Shown here: piece by piece, positions 17,354-25,751 of the stretch
Layout: each line of letters begins with the position of its first letter
Position numbering within the stretch: the stretch's first letter is position 1
Assembly: GCA_018853935.1 (NCBI GenBank)
Contig: JAAOMR010000053.1
Span: 1-45,613, forward strand
Direction of reading: 5' to 3'
Origin: Acidithiobacillus ferrivorans
GTDB taxonomy: Bacteria > Pseudomonadota > Gammaproteobacteria > Acidithiobacillales > Acidithiobacillaceae
Length of the DNA stretch: 45,613 nucleotides
Position numbers and translations under genes: made by a program
The notes under the pieces: model-generated
What the model saw: only the letters and a program-made list of their open reading frames with translations
Database searches by the model: none
Told to the model about the DNA's origin: nothing

Positions 17354-18880
17354 TCATTCGCTAAGGTGCGTGGGCGGTGCTGAGTCGGCGGGTGGTTTCT
17401 TCAGGAATATGATCAGCGGAATCATAACGAGGAAGCCGTAAAAAACGAGCACAAAAGCATCCAGCATTCCGCGCATGTTCGCTTGGCTGTATAGCACGAC
17501 GTTACCCAGCACTTGCCAGGTGGTCGGATTCTGGGTCATGCCCGCTGCGGCAAGATAGTGATGAAAGGCAGGATTGAACGGGTTGATAAAACCGCCCATC
17601 TGGTTCCAACCCACTTGCGTTTCCTGACTCGTCACCGTAGAAACGATGGCGATGCCGATGCTGCCACCCAAGGTTCGCATCAGGTTGAAAATGCCCGAGC
17701 CTTCGGCCTGCTGTGATTTTTTCAGGGTCGAAAAGGCCAGGGTGAAGAGCGGAATGGTGACCAGCCCAAAACCAATGCCGCGGATGAAGCTGGGCCAGAT
17801 GAGCCAGGCCATGCTGATGTCCAGGCTGTAGAGTGTCGTGAAATAGGTGCCAACGGCGCCAAAAATGACGCCGACCAGTACGATGTTACGTGGATTGACG
17901 CCGCGCCCCAGCAGTCGTCCCGCCAACATCATGGCCAACATCGCACCAATGCCCTGCGGTGCCATCACCAGCCCTGCAGTGAACGCTTCATAGTGCATCA
18001 GTGTCTCCAGCATGATCGGCAGAATCACCATGGTACCGAAGAGGGCGAGACCGAATATACCGATACCCATACTGCCGATGGAGAGATTACGGTCTTTGAG
18101 CAGGCGCAAATCCACCACCGGATATTTTACGCTCAAAGAGCGCCAGACAAAGAAGAGCATTCCCAATACGGCACCAATAGTCAGAATGATGATGGTCCGC
18201 GAGCTGAACCAGTTATCCTGATCGCCGAGGCTCAATACGCCCTGCAGGCTGCCCAGCCCCAGGGCCATCAACGCAAAGCCTGTCCAGTCCACCGGACGGG
18301 GGGTGCTGCTCTTGCCGCCGTCGGGAATGGTCTGCATCAGCAGGAACGCGAGGATGCCAAAGGGAATATTCACATAGAATACCCAACGCCAACTGAGTGT
18401 GTCCGTCAGATAACCGCCCAGGGTGGGACCCAGAATCGGACCCAGCATGATGCCCATGCCGAGAATGGCCATGGCTTGGCCACGCTTGTTGGATGGATAG
18501 GCGCCGAGCATGATGGTCTGCCCCACGGGCGCCAGCGACGCGCCAAATATGCCTTGCAGAAAGCGCCAGAGCACGATTTCCAGCAGACTATGGGACTGCC
18601 CGCAGAGCACCGAGGAAATCACAAAGCCGACCACACTCCAGAGCATGATGTTGCGCTGGCCGTAGCGTTCCACCAGGAGCCCGGTGAGGGGCAGGATGAT
18701 CACATTGGCGACCATGTAACTGGTGAGCACCCAGGTGATCTGATCGCTGTTGGCATGCAGAGAGCCGCGCATGTAGGTCAGCGCCACGTTGACAATGGTC
18801 AGGTCGAGTACCTGCATGACTACCGCCAGCATGACCGCGACCGTAATGGTAAGACGTGAAGCGGGGCTCTCTTGCGCCAC
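17354..18880 (-). CDS. EmrB-type MFS exporter (DHA2 family, 14 TM)
   Basis: A 508-aa inner-membrane proton-driven drug exporter. About fourteen hydrophobic segments are visible. The loop ERYGQRN is the motif A region, and GMGIMLGPILGPTLGGYL is the motif C region that marks antiporters. The first-helix stretch QVLDLTIVNVALTYMRGSL is typical of the DHA2 branch. The start is GTG 18880, with AGAGGAG 7 bases upstream. No EmrA-type adaptor gene is adjacent. Control is probably by a TetR-family repressor at the palindrome upstream, but no such regulator is encoded in this window. Confidence 0.9.
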   Translation of the reverse strand: MAQESPASRLTITVAVMLAVVMQVLDLTIVNVALTYMRGSLHANSDQITWVLTSYMVANVIILPLTGLLVERYGQRNIMLWSVVGFVISSVLCGQSHSLLEIVLWRFLQGIFGASLAPVGQTIMLGAYPSNKRGQAMAILGMGIMLGPILGPTLGGYLTDTLSWRWVFYVNIPFGILAFLLMQTIPDGGKSSTPRPVDWTGFALMALGLGSLQGVLSLGDQDNWFSSRTIIILTIGAVLGMLFFVWRSLSVKYPVVDLRLLKDRNLSIGSMGIGIFGLALFGTMVILPIMLETLMHYEAFTAGLVMAPQGIGAMLAMMLAGRLLGRGVNPRNIVLVGVIFGAVGTYFTTLYSLDISMAWLIWPSFIRGIGFGLVTIPLFTLAFSTLKKSQQAEGSGIFNLMRTLGGSIGIAIVSTVTSQETQVGWNQMGGFINPFNPAFHHYLAAAGMTQNPTTWQVLGNVVLYSQANMRGMLDAFVLVFYGFLVMIPLIIFLKKPPADSAPPTHLSE

Positions 18881-18973
18881 GGATGGGCTCCTCTCTGTGA
18901 CGGATAAGCCTGATGGTAGGATCAGCCTTCACCCATTTCGACGCGTGGACCGGGAAAATGTGCACGTCCAGGT

Positions 18974-19017
18974 ACTGACCGTTCGGTCAGTATAAAGTCG
19001 GTGCTCCTCTCTGGCAA
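18974..19017 (-). promoter_or_regulatory. Exporter promoter with TetR-type palindromic operator
   Basis: On the minus strand, TTGCCA (19017-19012) and TATACT (18994-18989) are 17 bases apart, a good sigma-70 promoter for the exporter gene. Directly on the -10 region and start site is a perfect 18-base palindrome, ACTGACCGTTCGGTCAGT (18974-18991), the shape and core (TGACCG/CGGTCA) of many TetR-family operators. A repressor bound here would block transcription. Confidence 0.75.
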
Positions 19018-19111
19018 GTTGGGAAAGGTGATAAGCCGCCATGTCGGGATAGACTGCAACCAGGAAAACCCGGGATTGTGGCTCGATGCAGCCCATACCC
19101 CATGGTCAGAC

Positions 19112-19918
19112 TTACTTTGGCGGGAAACGTGGCCTGTCATGGGCAAACGGTGTCTGACGTAACAGGTCTTCCTCATCACTGCGCAGCCAACGCCATTCGC
19201 CGGGACGCAGCGCGCCGAGAGGCAGATTTCCCACCGCTACGCGGAGCAGACGCAACACCTCCGTGTCGCCAGCGGCAAGCAGACGCCGGATCTGGCGATT
19301 ACGTCCTTCCTGCAAAATGAACTCCAGCCACTGGGTTTTGCCACCGCAGCGCAACTCCCTGACCTGCAATGGTAAGCAAGGTTTTCCATCAAGCGTGGGG
19401 CCAGTCGCCAGTTGCGCTGCGGCGCTCGTGGAGAGGGGCGGGCGAATCTGCACATGGTAGGTCTTGGCCACATGCTGATCCGGATCCAGCAGTTGTTGCG
19501 CCCAGTGCGGATCATTGCTGAAGAGCAGCAGGCCGGAGCTGGCCTGATCCAGACGTCCTACGGGAGCCAACCATGGGGTCTCGGGCAGCAGGTCGTACAC
19601 AGTGGCACGCCCCTTCTCATCCCGACGGGTGGTAAGAACCCCGCGCGGTTTATGCAGCAGCAAAACCCGGCGGGTACTGGCGGTGACCTCGATACCATCG
19701 ACACAGATTTTCGGCCCGGACAGGGCGAAGCGTGCCTCTGGATCGTGTACCCGACGACCATCTACCTCCACCCGCCCGGCGCGGATCCATTCCGCCGCCA
19801 CCGTCCGCGAGCACAGCCCGGCTTTGGACAGGATGCGAGCAAGCCCAAAGCCGGGCGCACTTTGGTTTTGTCCAGACTTTGGACTATGATTTGAAGGCTG
19901 TTTCACTCGTTCGCCCAA
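19112..19918 (-). CDS. 16S/23S rRNA pseudouridine synthase, RsuA/RluB/E/F family
   Basis: The enzyme isomerises a specific uridine in rRNA. An N-terminal S4 RNA-binding domain (LARILSKAGLCSRTVAAEWI, residues 26-45) is followed by the catalytic domain, with GRLDQASSGLLL holding catalytic Asp124 and a nucleotide-loop region QEGRNRQIRRLL. The overall layout fits RluB more than RsuA, but the exact target site cannot be settled by eye. The start is uncertain: TTG 19918 is the longest, GTG 19906 is an alternative, and no ribosome site is clear. The gene diverges from the ferritin-like gene with almost no space between them, so their 5' ends overlap each other's control DNA. Confidence 0.88.
   Translation of the reverse strand: MGERVKQPSNHSPKSGQNQSAPGFGLARILSKAGLCSRTVAAEWIRAGRVEVDGRRVHDPEARFALSGPKICVDGIEVTASTRRVLLLHKPRGVLTTRRDEKGRATVYDLLPETPWLAPVGRLDQASSGLLLFSNDPHWAQQLLDPDQHVAKTYHVQIRPPLSTSAAAQLATGPTLDGKPCLPLQVRELRCGGKTQWLEFILQEGRNRQIRRLLAAGDTEVLRLLRVAVGNLPLGALRPGEWRWLRSDEEDLLRQTPFAHDRPRFPPK
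19862..19890 (+). promoter_or_regulatory. Probable promoter of the ferritin-like gene
   Basis: TTGGTT (19862-19867) and TATGAT (19885-19890) are 17 bases apart, 39 bases before the ATG. The spacer holds an inverted repeat GTCCA-GACTT-TGGAC (19870-19884), which could be an operator. The promoter lies inside the first codons of the divergent pseudouridine synthase gene. Confidence 0.5.
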
Positions 19919-19929
19919 AGGAGTTGATT

Positions 19930-20241
19930 ATGGCGCATGAAACTTTGCATGAATCCCGCGAATCCTTGTCCCCCGAAACCGTGGATATCCACCGGGCCAT
20001 TTCCTCGCTGATGGAGGAGTTTGAAGCGATTGACTGGTACCAGCAGCGCGCCGACGCCTGCAAGGATCCTATGCTCAAGCAAATTCTGGAACACAATCGG
20101 GATGAAGAAATCGAGCACGCTGCTATGGTCCTGGAGTGGCTGCGCCGTAAAATGCCGCGGCTGGATAAAGAATTGCGTGAGTACTTGTTCAGCAACGGCT
20201 CCATCACCGGCCACGAGTCCGCGACGATGGGACGCGAGTAA
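19930..20241 (+). CDS. Encapsulated-ferritin-like protein (EncFtn family)
   Basis: A 103-aa two-helix ferritin-like protein. The family forms a ring-shaped ferroxidase decamer and normally works inside an encapsulin nanocompartment that stores iron. The ferroxidase ligands match the Rhodospirillum rubrum protein: Glu29/Glu30 in MEEFEAIDWY, Tyr37, and Glu59/Glu60 with His63 in NRDEEIEHAAM. ATG 19930 has AAAGGAG 6 bases upstream, and the much longer upstream extension of this frame is not coding. The C-terminus ends SITGHESATMGRE and lacks an obvious encapsulin-targeting peptide. The shell gene usually found next is absent, as the neighbour is hemW on the other strand. Confidence 0.88.
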   Translation: MAHETLHESRESLSPETVDIHRAISSLMEEFEAIDWYQQRADACKDPMLKQILEHNRDEEIEHAAMVLEWLRRKMPRLDKELREYLFSNGSITGHESATMGRE

Positions 20242-20255
20242 AACGGATTGCATTG

Positions 20256-21413
20256 TCACGGGACAAAACGGGCACAGAGGTCGTTGTAAAAATTGAGTCC
20301 GAGGGCCGTGGGTTGGAGGAATTCTCCTTTGATTTCGACTAAACCCGCGCGCTCGGCTCGACGGATTTGTGGCTGAACCATAGGCCATGACAGGCCGGTA
20401 CGTTCCGGGAATAACGCCATGGGGAAGCCATCCGTCAGGCGCAAGGCGTTGAGCATGAACTCGAAAGGTCTATCGGCGGTTAACACGGGTTCATAGTCGC
20501 CGATAGCGTCGGCATCACTCAGCGCGTCGGCCATATAACTTTCCGGACGGCTGGGTTTGCGGCTGCGCCAGATGCCATCGGGCAGGGTGATTTTGCCGTG
20601 CGCCCCGGCACCGATGCCGAGGTAGTCGCCATAGAGCCAGTAATTGCGATTATGCTGACAGCGTTGGCCGGGCAGGGCGTGGGCCGATATCTCGTAGCGC
20701 GGCAGTCCGGCCTCCTGGAGTTGCCGACGCAGGGCATTTTCCATGTCAGCGGCTTGGTCGTGGTCCGGCAGGTCTGCCGGTGGCTGACTTGCAAAAGGGG
20801 TCCCCGCCTCCAGGGTGAGCTGGTAGAGGGACAGGTGAGGAGGGGTATAGTCCAGCGCGATTTGCAGGTCTGCTTGTGCAGCGGCGAGATCCTGCCCCGG
20901 CAGGGCAAACATGAGATCGAGATTATAGCTTTCGAATTCAGCGGCGATGGCGAGCTCCACCGCGCGGCGGGCTGCCGCTGCATCGTGAATGCGGCCGAGC
21001 CGTTGCAGAAAGACATCATTGAAAGATTGGATGCCTAAAGAGAGCCGGGTAACGCCCGCCTCCCGGAAGGCGCGAAAAGATGCCGCTTCTATGGCTCCCG
21101 GGTTGGCCTCCAGCGTCACTTCCAGACCGGGCAGTGGCCGCAGGCGGGCGCGGATCTCGGAGAGCAGGCGATCGATGATTTCCGGCGGAAAGAGGCTGGG
21201 GGTGCCGCCGCCGATAAAAATAGTCTGTACACGACGTCCCCAGATGCGTGGCAGTTCCCGATCCAGGTCGGCGAGCAGTGCGGCCAGATAACGTTCTGCT
21301 GGAATGCTGTTGGCTGCATGGGAATTGAAATCGCAATAAGGACACTTGGCTTTGCACCAGGGCAGATGTACATAGAGCGAAAACGACGAAGATGCTTTGA
21401 GGGTGAGGTTCAT
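20256..21413 (-). CDS. hemW: Radical SAM heme chaperone HemW (HemN-like)
   Basis: HemW binds heme and delivers it to respiratory proteins. It is often mislabelled as an oxygen-independent coproporphyrinogen oxidase. The protein is about 385 aa from ATG 21413. The radical-SAM cluster motif is Cys20, Cys24 and Cys27 in WCKAKCPYCDF, followed by IFIGGGTPSL (SAM-binding glycine motif), LEANPGAI, LSLGIQSFND and the C-terminal HemN domain (GIGAGAHGK, FEFMLNALRL). The frame stays open upstream to 21494, but the YVHLPWCKAKC start fits the family length from 21413. It lies between the ferritin-like gene (convergent) and the LON-domain gene (divergent, 25 bases apart), where promoters must sit close together. 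Confidence 0.93.
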   Translation of the reverse strand: MNLTLKASSSFSLYVHLPWCKAKCPYCDFNSHAANSIPAERYLAALLADLDRELPRIWGRRVQTIFIGGGTPSLFPPEIIDRLLSEIRARLRPLPGLEVTLEANPGAIEAASFRAFREAGVTRLSLGIQSFNDVFLQRLGRIHDAAAARRAVELAIAAEFESYNLDLMFALPGQDLAAAQADLQIALDYTPPHLSLYQLTLEAGTPFASQPPADLPDHDQAADMENALRRQLQEAGLPRYEISAHALPGQRCQHNRNYWLYGDYLGIGAGAHGKITLPDGIWRSRKPSRPESYMADALSDADAIGDYEPVLTADRPFEFMLNALRLTDGFPMALFPERTGLSWPMVQPQIRRAERAGLVEIKGEFLQPTALGLNFYNDLCARFVP

Positions 21414-21438
21414 CGAATACTCGCGGGAGGAACGATAG

Positions 21439-21993
21439 GTGACGAAAATGGATTGGACGCCCTTATTTTTACTCCGAACTGTGCTTTTTCCCAAGGCATT
21501 ATTGGGATTGCGTGTTTTTGAGCCGCGTTATCTGGACATGATCAGCGCTTCCCTGCGGCAGGGCCGCGATTTTGGCATTTGCCTCAGCCACCCTCGCGGC
21601 GACGGCCATGCAGGGCCGGAGTTGGTGGGTACTCTGGCGCGCATTGTGGACTGGGGTGGTGAGGCGGGTGTTCTCCAGGTACAGGTGCAGGGGCAGGAAC
21701 GCTTCACCATTCAGGACTGGCGTTACGATGGGCCTTTGGCGGTAGCTGTGATTCAGCGCTGGGTCGCGGAACCCATTGTGCCCATGCGCCGCGAAAGTGA
21801 TGTGTTGCGTTCTATTCTTGAAGAGTTGGTGGGCAAGGAGCCCGCTGCGGAGATGGACGCCAGCAGTGCCGGGATGATTCTGGCGCAGGCACTGCCCGCC
21901 TCTCCAGAAGAAAAGCAACAGCTTCTCCTCCTTCAGGATCCCCTGGAACGACTGCGCCGTATTATGGATCTGCTCAATCAACGTGGCGCGTAG
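21439..21993 (+). CDS. LON N-terminal substrate-binding domain protein
   Basis: A 184-aa protein made only of the LON (PUA-like) substrate-binding domain. It has no ATPase or protease part. Typical landmarks are LRTVLFPKALLGLRVFEPRY near the start, GICLSHP, a glycine-rich VGTLARIVDW strand and LPASPEEKQQLLLLQDPLER at the end. The start is GTG 21439, with GGGAGG 8 bases upstream. ATG 21448 is the alternative. Stand-alone LON-domain proteins are widespread but their function is not established. It converges with the cyclic-nucleotide-binding gene with 9 bases between them. Confidence 0.88.
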   Translation: MTKMDWTPLFLLRTVLFPKALLGLRVFEPRYLDMISASLRQGRDFGICLSHPRGDGHAGPELVGTLARIVDWGGEAGVLQVQVQGQERFTIQDWRYDGPLAVAVIQRWVAEPIVPMRRESDVLRSILEELVGKEPAAEMDASSAGMILAQALPASPEEKQQLLLLQDPLERLRRIMDLLNQRGA

Positions 21994-22002
21994 GAACAAA
22001 TC

Positions 22003-22497
22003 TTAACGTTTCCCTTTGCCGTAAATGTAGGTGGAAAAATCGGTATAGTTTTGTGAAAGATTACGGAAAAGGTGGTCGAGACTGATAATGGCCTGTTCCA
22101 GGATGTTCACCGTAATATAAGGCTTTTCTACCTTTAGTCGTTGATAACGGGCGCGGGTGAGGACCAGCACCTGGGTATCGTCACTTTTGGCGAGAATGCG
22201 GGCGCTACGTGGCTGACGGTCGAAAAAGGACATCTCTCCAGCCATCTCCCCATCACGTACCCGGACCACTTCTACTTCGTCGCCGTCGGCGGTGTGGTGA
22301 ACGATGGCCATTTCACCCTTAACGCAGAAGAACAGCGCCTCTCCCAGTGTGCCCCATTCGGCAATCACCTGATCCATATGAAATTGGGCATGGGTGACAT
22401 ATTCTGCAAGGGTCTGGACTTCGCTGATGGTCAGCGACTGCGCCAGATGATGCTGTTTGAGAAATTGGGCGATTTCTACATGGGCAATGCCAGGCAT
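22003..22497 (-). CDS. Cyclic-nucleotide-binding domain protein
   Basis: A 164-aa protein with one CRP-like cyclic-nucleotide-binding beta barrel: FHMDQVIAEWGTLGEALFF, then VKGEMAIVHH, then the phosphate-binding cassette region DGEMAGEMSFFDRQPRSARI. The cassette has Glu-Met-Ser-Phe and Arg-Ser-Ala near the expected positions. There is no HTH DNA-binding domain after the barrel, so it is a stand-alone sensor rather than a CRP-type regulator. The C-terminal helix (ILEQAIISLDHLFRNLSQNY) may mediate dimer formation. ATG 22497 has GGAGG 8 bases upstream. Its partner is unknown. Confidence 0.85.
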   Translation of the reverse strand: MPGIAHVEIAQFLKQHHLAQSLTISEVQTLAEYVTHAQFHMDQVIAEWGTLGEALFFCVKGEMAIVHHTADGDEVEVVRVRDGEMAGEMSFFDRQPRSARILAKSDDTQVLVLTRARYQRLKVEKPYITVNILEQAIISLDHLFRNLSQNYTDFSTYIYGKGKR

Positions 22498-22569
22498 GGT
22501 GCGTTCCTCCGGGAAGCGGATTTTCTATCATTATAACGGTGGAAGGGGGATGAGGGACAGTGTCGCGTT

Positions 22570-22599
22570 TTGAATCCTGCCGTCGCCTCGCGGTATAAT
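22570..22599 (+). promoter_or_regulatory. rph promoter
   Basis: TTGAAT (22570-22575) and a consensus TATAAT (22594-22599) with an 18-base spacer end 27 bases before the rph ATG. Confidence 0.65.
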
Positions 22600-22626
22600 G
22601 CAACATTACCTCCAACGAGTATTCCC

Positions 22627-23355
22627 ATGACACGTCCCAGTGGAAGAAGTGCCGACACCTTGCGTCCGGTACAGGTCACCCGAAATTTTACCAAACATGC
22701 CGAAGGCTCGGTGCTGATAGCCTGCGGCGACACCAAAGTGCTGTGTACCGCCAGCGTCGAAGAAAAGGTGCCGTCCTTCCTGCGCGGTATGGGCAAGGGG
22801 TGGGTGACGGCAGAATATAGTATGTTGCCGCGTGCAACCCGGGAGCGGGTCGCGCGGGAATCTGCCAAGGGACGCATCGGTGGACGCACCCATGAAATTC
22901 AACGCCTCATCGGCCGTAGTCTGCGCGCTGCCGTAGATTTACAGGCCTTGGGTGAGCGCACCATCTGGGTGGATTGTGACGTGCTTCAGGCCGATGGCGG
23001 GACCCGCACCGCGAGTATTACCGGCGCTTGTCTGGCGGTGGCCGATGCCCTGCAACATCTGCGTGCGACCGGGCGGATTCAGAACAATCCCTTGCGGGAC
23101 TGGGTGGCGGCTGTTTCGGTAGGCATCTACCAGGGGCAGGCGGTCCTCGATCTCGATTATGCCGAAGACAGTAATGCCGACGTGGATATGAATGTGGTGA
23201 TGACCGGTGCAGGTGCGTTTGTAGAAGTGCAGGGAACTGCGGAGGGTGCGGTATTCAGTGCGGAACAAATGGCCGAAATGCTGGGGCTGGCGCGCAAGGG
23301 GATCGCTGAATTGGTGGCGCGTCAGCATCAGGAGTGTCCGGAAGCCCGTTCATGA
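22627..23355 (+). CDS. rph: Ribonuclease PH
   Basis: A phosphorolytic 3'-to-5' exoribonuclease that trims tRNA precursors. The protein is 242 aa, the usual length. The start [15 protein letters not shown] is diagnostic, with further motifs [47 protein letters not shown], the phosphate-site region [12 protein letters not shown] and [15 protein letters not shown] with the catalytic aspartates. ATG 22627 matches the family start. The frame upstream to 22570 overlaps the promoter and is not used. The stop overlaps the rdgB start (ATGA), a pairing seen in many proteobacteria. Confidence 0.97.
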   Translation: MTRPSGRSADTLRPVQVTRNFTKHAEGSVLIACGDTKVLCTASVEEKVPSFLRGMGKGWVTAEYSMLPRATRERVARESAKGRIGGRTHEIQRLIGRSLRAAVDLQALGERTIWVDCDVLQADGGTRTASITGACLAVADALQHLRATGRIQNNPLRDWVAAVSVGIYQGQAVLDLDYAEDSNADVDMNVVMTGAGAFVEVQGTAEGAVFSAEQMAEMLGLARKGIAELVARQHQECPEARS

Positions 23356-23975
23356 CGCCCTTGTTGTTGGCCACTGGTAACGTGGGTAAGGTGCGTGAGT
23401 TGCAACCGGTGCTTGCCGCTTGTGGCTTTGCGGTGGTCGGCCAAACGGAGTTGGGTATTTCCAGTATTGCAGAAACCGGACTCAGCTTTGTCGAAAATGC
23501 GTTGCTCAAGGCGCGCCACGCCGCCTCACAAAGTGGTATGGCAACGCTCGCCGAAGATTCCGGGCTTTGTGTGCCCTACCTGCAAGGAGCACCCGGCCTT
23601 TACTCCGCGCGCTATGCGGGCCCGGAGGCCAGTGCCGCCACCAACAACGCCAAGTTGCTGACGATGCTGGCTGGCGCGCAGGGCGAGGCTCGTGCTGCTT
23701 ATTATGTGGCTTGCATGGTCTTTCTGGAATCTGCTGCTGACCCTTCGCCCCTAGTGGCCCAGGGTTTCTGGCGGGGAGTTATTGGCGAGCACCCTGTCGG
23801 TGATGGAGGCTTTGGGTACGACCCGCTATTTTGGCCCGCAGGCGGACTGCGCAGTGCGGCGCAGTGGCGTCTGGAAGAAAAAAACGATTGCAGCCATCGT
23901 GCGTTGGCGCTACGCAGACTGTTGGCGCTACTGGCGGAACGTCAGACGCCCCAGCCACTATCACTTAATGATTGA
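23352..23975 (+). CDS. rdgB: XTP/dITP pyrophosphatase (RdgB/HAM1)
   Basis: The enzyme hydrolyses non-canonical purine nucleotides such as dITP and XTP, keeping them out of DNA. The protein is 207 aa. Motifs are [14 protein letters not shown] (substrate loop), [18 protein letters not shown] with the catalytic acidic pair, [17 protein letters not shown] and SHRALAL. ATG 23352 overlaps the rph stop, so translation is coupled. The last 34 bases overlap the 3' end of the convergent sigma-factor gene, and both protein ends are credible. Confidence 0.96.
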   Translation: MTPLLLATGNVGKVRELQPVLAACGFAVVGQTELGISSIAETGLSFVENALLKARHAASQSGMATLAEDSGLCVPYLQGAPGLYSARYAGPEASAATNNAKLLTMLAGAQGEARAAYYVACMVFLESAADPSPLVAQGFWRGVIGEHPVGDGGFGYDPLFWPAGGLRSAAQWRLEEKNDCSHRALALRRLLALLAERQTPQPLSLND

Positions 23976-24799
23976 CGCAGGCGGGACAGGGCCCGCACCT
24001 GTAATTGTCTTACCGCCTCGCGGCTGACACCCATCCGTTCGGCTACGGCTTCCAGGGTCATCGGGGCATCGCCATGCATGCCGTAGCGAAACACCATGAC
24101 CTCCCGTTGCTTTTCGTTGAGTTCCGTCAGATGCCCGCGTAGCGCTTTGCAGATGGCGTCGCGGTCGTATTCGTTATCAGGACCAGCAATGTCGCCAGAT
24201 ACCTGTTCGATACGGCTGGGTCCGTCGGACATTTCTTCGTCGAGAGAGAAGACACGAATATCGGCAAAATCCAGCGCGCGCATGGTGCTCTCGCGTACCC
24301 CAAGAGCTTCGCGGCGCTGCTCGCGGCGCACATCGAGGTCGCTGTCTTTTTCCTCTCCGCGCTGCAAATAAGCGTGCAGGGACTTGGCAAGATAGTCAGG
24401 CAGGCGTATGAAGCGAGAGCGGATGAGTGCCCGTTGCATGGCTTCGCGAATCCACCAGGTCGCGTAGCTGGAAAAGCGTGTCCCGAGCCCTTCCCGAAAC
24501 CGGTCGGCGGCGCGTAGCAGGCCCATATATCCCTCCTGAAGGAGGTCCTCCTGACTCAGTCCTTTGTTGCGATAACCCCGGGCGACCGCCTTCACCAAGG
24601 GCATGTGGGCAGAGATGAGGGTGGCGCGAGCGCATTCGTCACCTTGGCGCAGTCGATGGATGAGTTGCAGTTCCTGTTTCTGGCTGAGGAAGGGTCCACT
24701 GTTTTCGTCGTCTATGAAATCATCAAGAGGTGGCGGATCAATGGCGGGACCCATATCAGGAATGTCTGAATCCCTCGATTCCCTGGCTTCGGTATACAT
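23942..24799 (-). CDS. Alternative sigma-70 factor, group 2 (RpoS-like)
   Basis: A 285-aa RNA polymerase sigma factor. Region 1.2/2 reads LSQKQELQLIHRLRQGDE, MPLVKAVARGYRNKGLSQED, LLQEGYMGLLRAADRF and FSSYATWWIREAMQRALI. Region 4 reads LTELNEKQREVMVFRYGMHG, then TLEAVAERMGVSREAVRQLQ as the -35 recognition HTH. It has no large region 1.1, and its -10 recognition helix keeps the YATWWIR core of RpoD/RpoS, not the RpoH form. The region 3 linker is divergent and rich in charged residues (EEKDSDLDVRREQRREALG). ATG 24799 has GAGG close upstream. RpoS is the nearest functional guess, but the divergence leaves this open. Confidence 0.8.
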   Translation of the reverse strand: MYTEARESRDSDIPDMGPAIDPPPLDDFIDDENSGPFLSQKQELQLIHRLRQGDECARATLISAHMPLVKAVARGYRNKGLSQEDLLQEGYMGLLRAADRFREGLGTRFSSYATWWIREAMQRALIRSRFIRLPDYLAKSLHAYLQRGEEKDSDLDVRREQRREALGVRESTMRALDFADIRVFSLDEEMSDGPSRIEQVSGDIAGPDNEYDRDAICKALRGHLTELNEKQREVMVFRYGMHGDAPMTLEAVAERMGVSREAVRQLQVRALSRLRQSLSDSGWGV

Positions 24800-25014
24800 T
24801 TTGACCTCTTGTTTTAATCACTAAAGTGTTGCTGCGTCACAATCTAATAATATAATTCAATAGCGGGTTCACTGTCATCAATATTAGGATTCTTTTTGAT
24901 CCGTCTGTCAAGGGTCTGCAACGGGTATTTTGTGATTTTAGCAACAAGGTGTCGCCGGCATCGCGAAAAATAATGTACTTTGGCTACAGTGTCTTTGCGG
25001 GCAGCCAGGATTTT

Positions 25015-25043
25015 TTGACTATGCCTCTTGATCTGCCTATAAT
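25015..25043 (+). promoter_or_regulatory. Promoter of the rpsU-rpoD operon
   Basis: TTGACT (25015-25020) and consensus TATAAT (25038-25043) with exactly 17 bases between. The -10 ends 46 bases before the rpsU ATG. The rest of 24800-25089 shows only AT-rich leader DNA for the divergent sigma gene. Confidence 0.85.
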
Positions 25044-25089
25044 CCCGCCCTTTGTCGTTACCTATATCCAAAGAGGTCGGAATCCTTCT

Positions 25090-25305
25090 ATGCCAACTGT
25101 TCGCGTCAAAGAAAATGAGCCCTTCGAAGTTGCGCTGCGGCGTTTTAAACGTTCCTGTGAAAAAGCGGGCGTCCTTACCGAAGTGCGGCGTCGTGAGTTC
25201 TACGAAAAGCCCACGGAAGAGCGCAAGCGCAAGGCCGCTGCTGCTCGCAAACGTTCGTTGAAGCGTATGCGTCGTCAGTCCATGCGTCTGGTCCGGCTCT
25301 ACTGA
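25090..25305 (+). CDS. rpsU: 30S ribosomal protein S21
   Basis: A small basic 71-aa ribosomal protein ([20 protein letters not shown] at the start, a long Lys/Arg helix at the end) that helps base-pair mRNA leaders with 16S rRNA. The start at 25090 gives the exact family N-terminus. The longer upstream frame crosses the promoter and is rejected. As in E. coli, it leads the operon that holds primase and sigma-70. Here two extra genes separate it from dnaG. The stop and the next start overlap as TGATG. Confidence 0.97.
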   Translation: MPTVRVKENEPFEVALRRFKRSCEKAGVLTEVRRREFYEKPTEERKRKAAAARKRSLKRMRRQSMRLVRLY

Positions 25306-25751
25306 TGACACTGCGCGAACGCCTCCAGGAAGATATGAAGTCGGCCATGCGCGCCCGGGAAGCCGAGCGTCTGGTGACCATTCGTATGCTTCTGGCAGCG
25401 ATCAAACAGCGCGAAATTGATGAGCGCCGCGAGCTTGACGATACTGAAGCGTTGAGCATTGTGGATAAGCTGATCAAGCAGCGCAAGGATTCTGCCAGTC
25501 AATTTATTGCTGGTGGTCGTCCGGATCTTGCGGAAAAGGAAGAGTCAGAAATCGTTTTTCTCGCGGTCTATCTGCCGGAGGCTCTGCTGCCTGCAGAGAT
25601 TGATGGGCTGATTGCTGAGACGATAACGGCCGTAGCGGCCAGTGGTCCCAGAGATATGGGTAAGGTACTTACCGCCTTGCGCCCGCAGATGCAGGGACGT
25701 GCGGACATGGCCGTGGTGGCGGAAAAAGTAAAGGCCCGCCTTAGCAGCTAA
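25305..25751 (+). CDS. yqeY: GatB/YqeY domain protein
   Basis: A 148-aa stand-alone YqeY protein ([20 protein letters not shown], then LVTIRMLLAAIKQREIDERR, then QFIAGGRPDLAEKEESEI). It resembles the tRNA-binding tail domain of the amidotransferase subunit GatB. The family's role is not settled; a link to aminoacyl-tRNA handling is inferred. Starts and stops overlap on both sides (TGATG with rpsU, TAATG with mutS2), so it is firmly within the operon. Confidence 0.93.
   Translation: MTLRERLQEDMKSAMRAREAERLVTIRMLLAAIKQREIDERRELDDTEALSIVDKLIKQRKDSASQFIAGGRPDLAEKEESEIVFLAVYLPEALLPAEIDGLIAETITAVAASGPRDMGKVLTALRPQMQGRADMAVVAEKVKARLSS

Noticed and set aside
17993-18859. Long plus-strand frame opposite the exporter gene
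   Set aside because: Shadow of the GC-rich exporter gene, rich in His and Gln with no domain. The minus-strand transporter is clearly the real gene.
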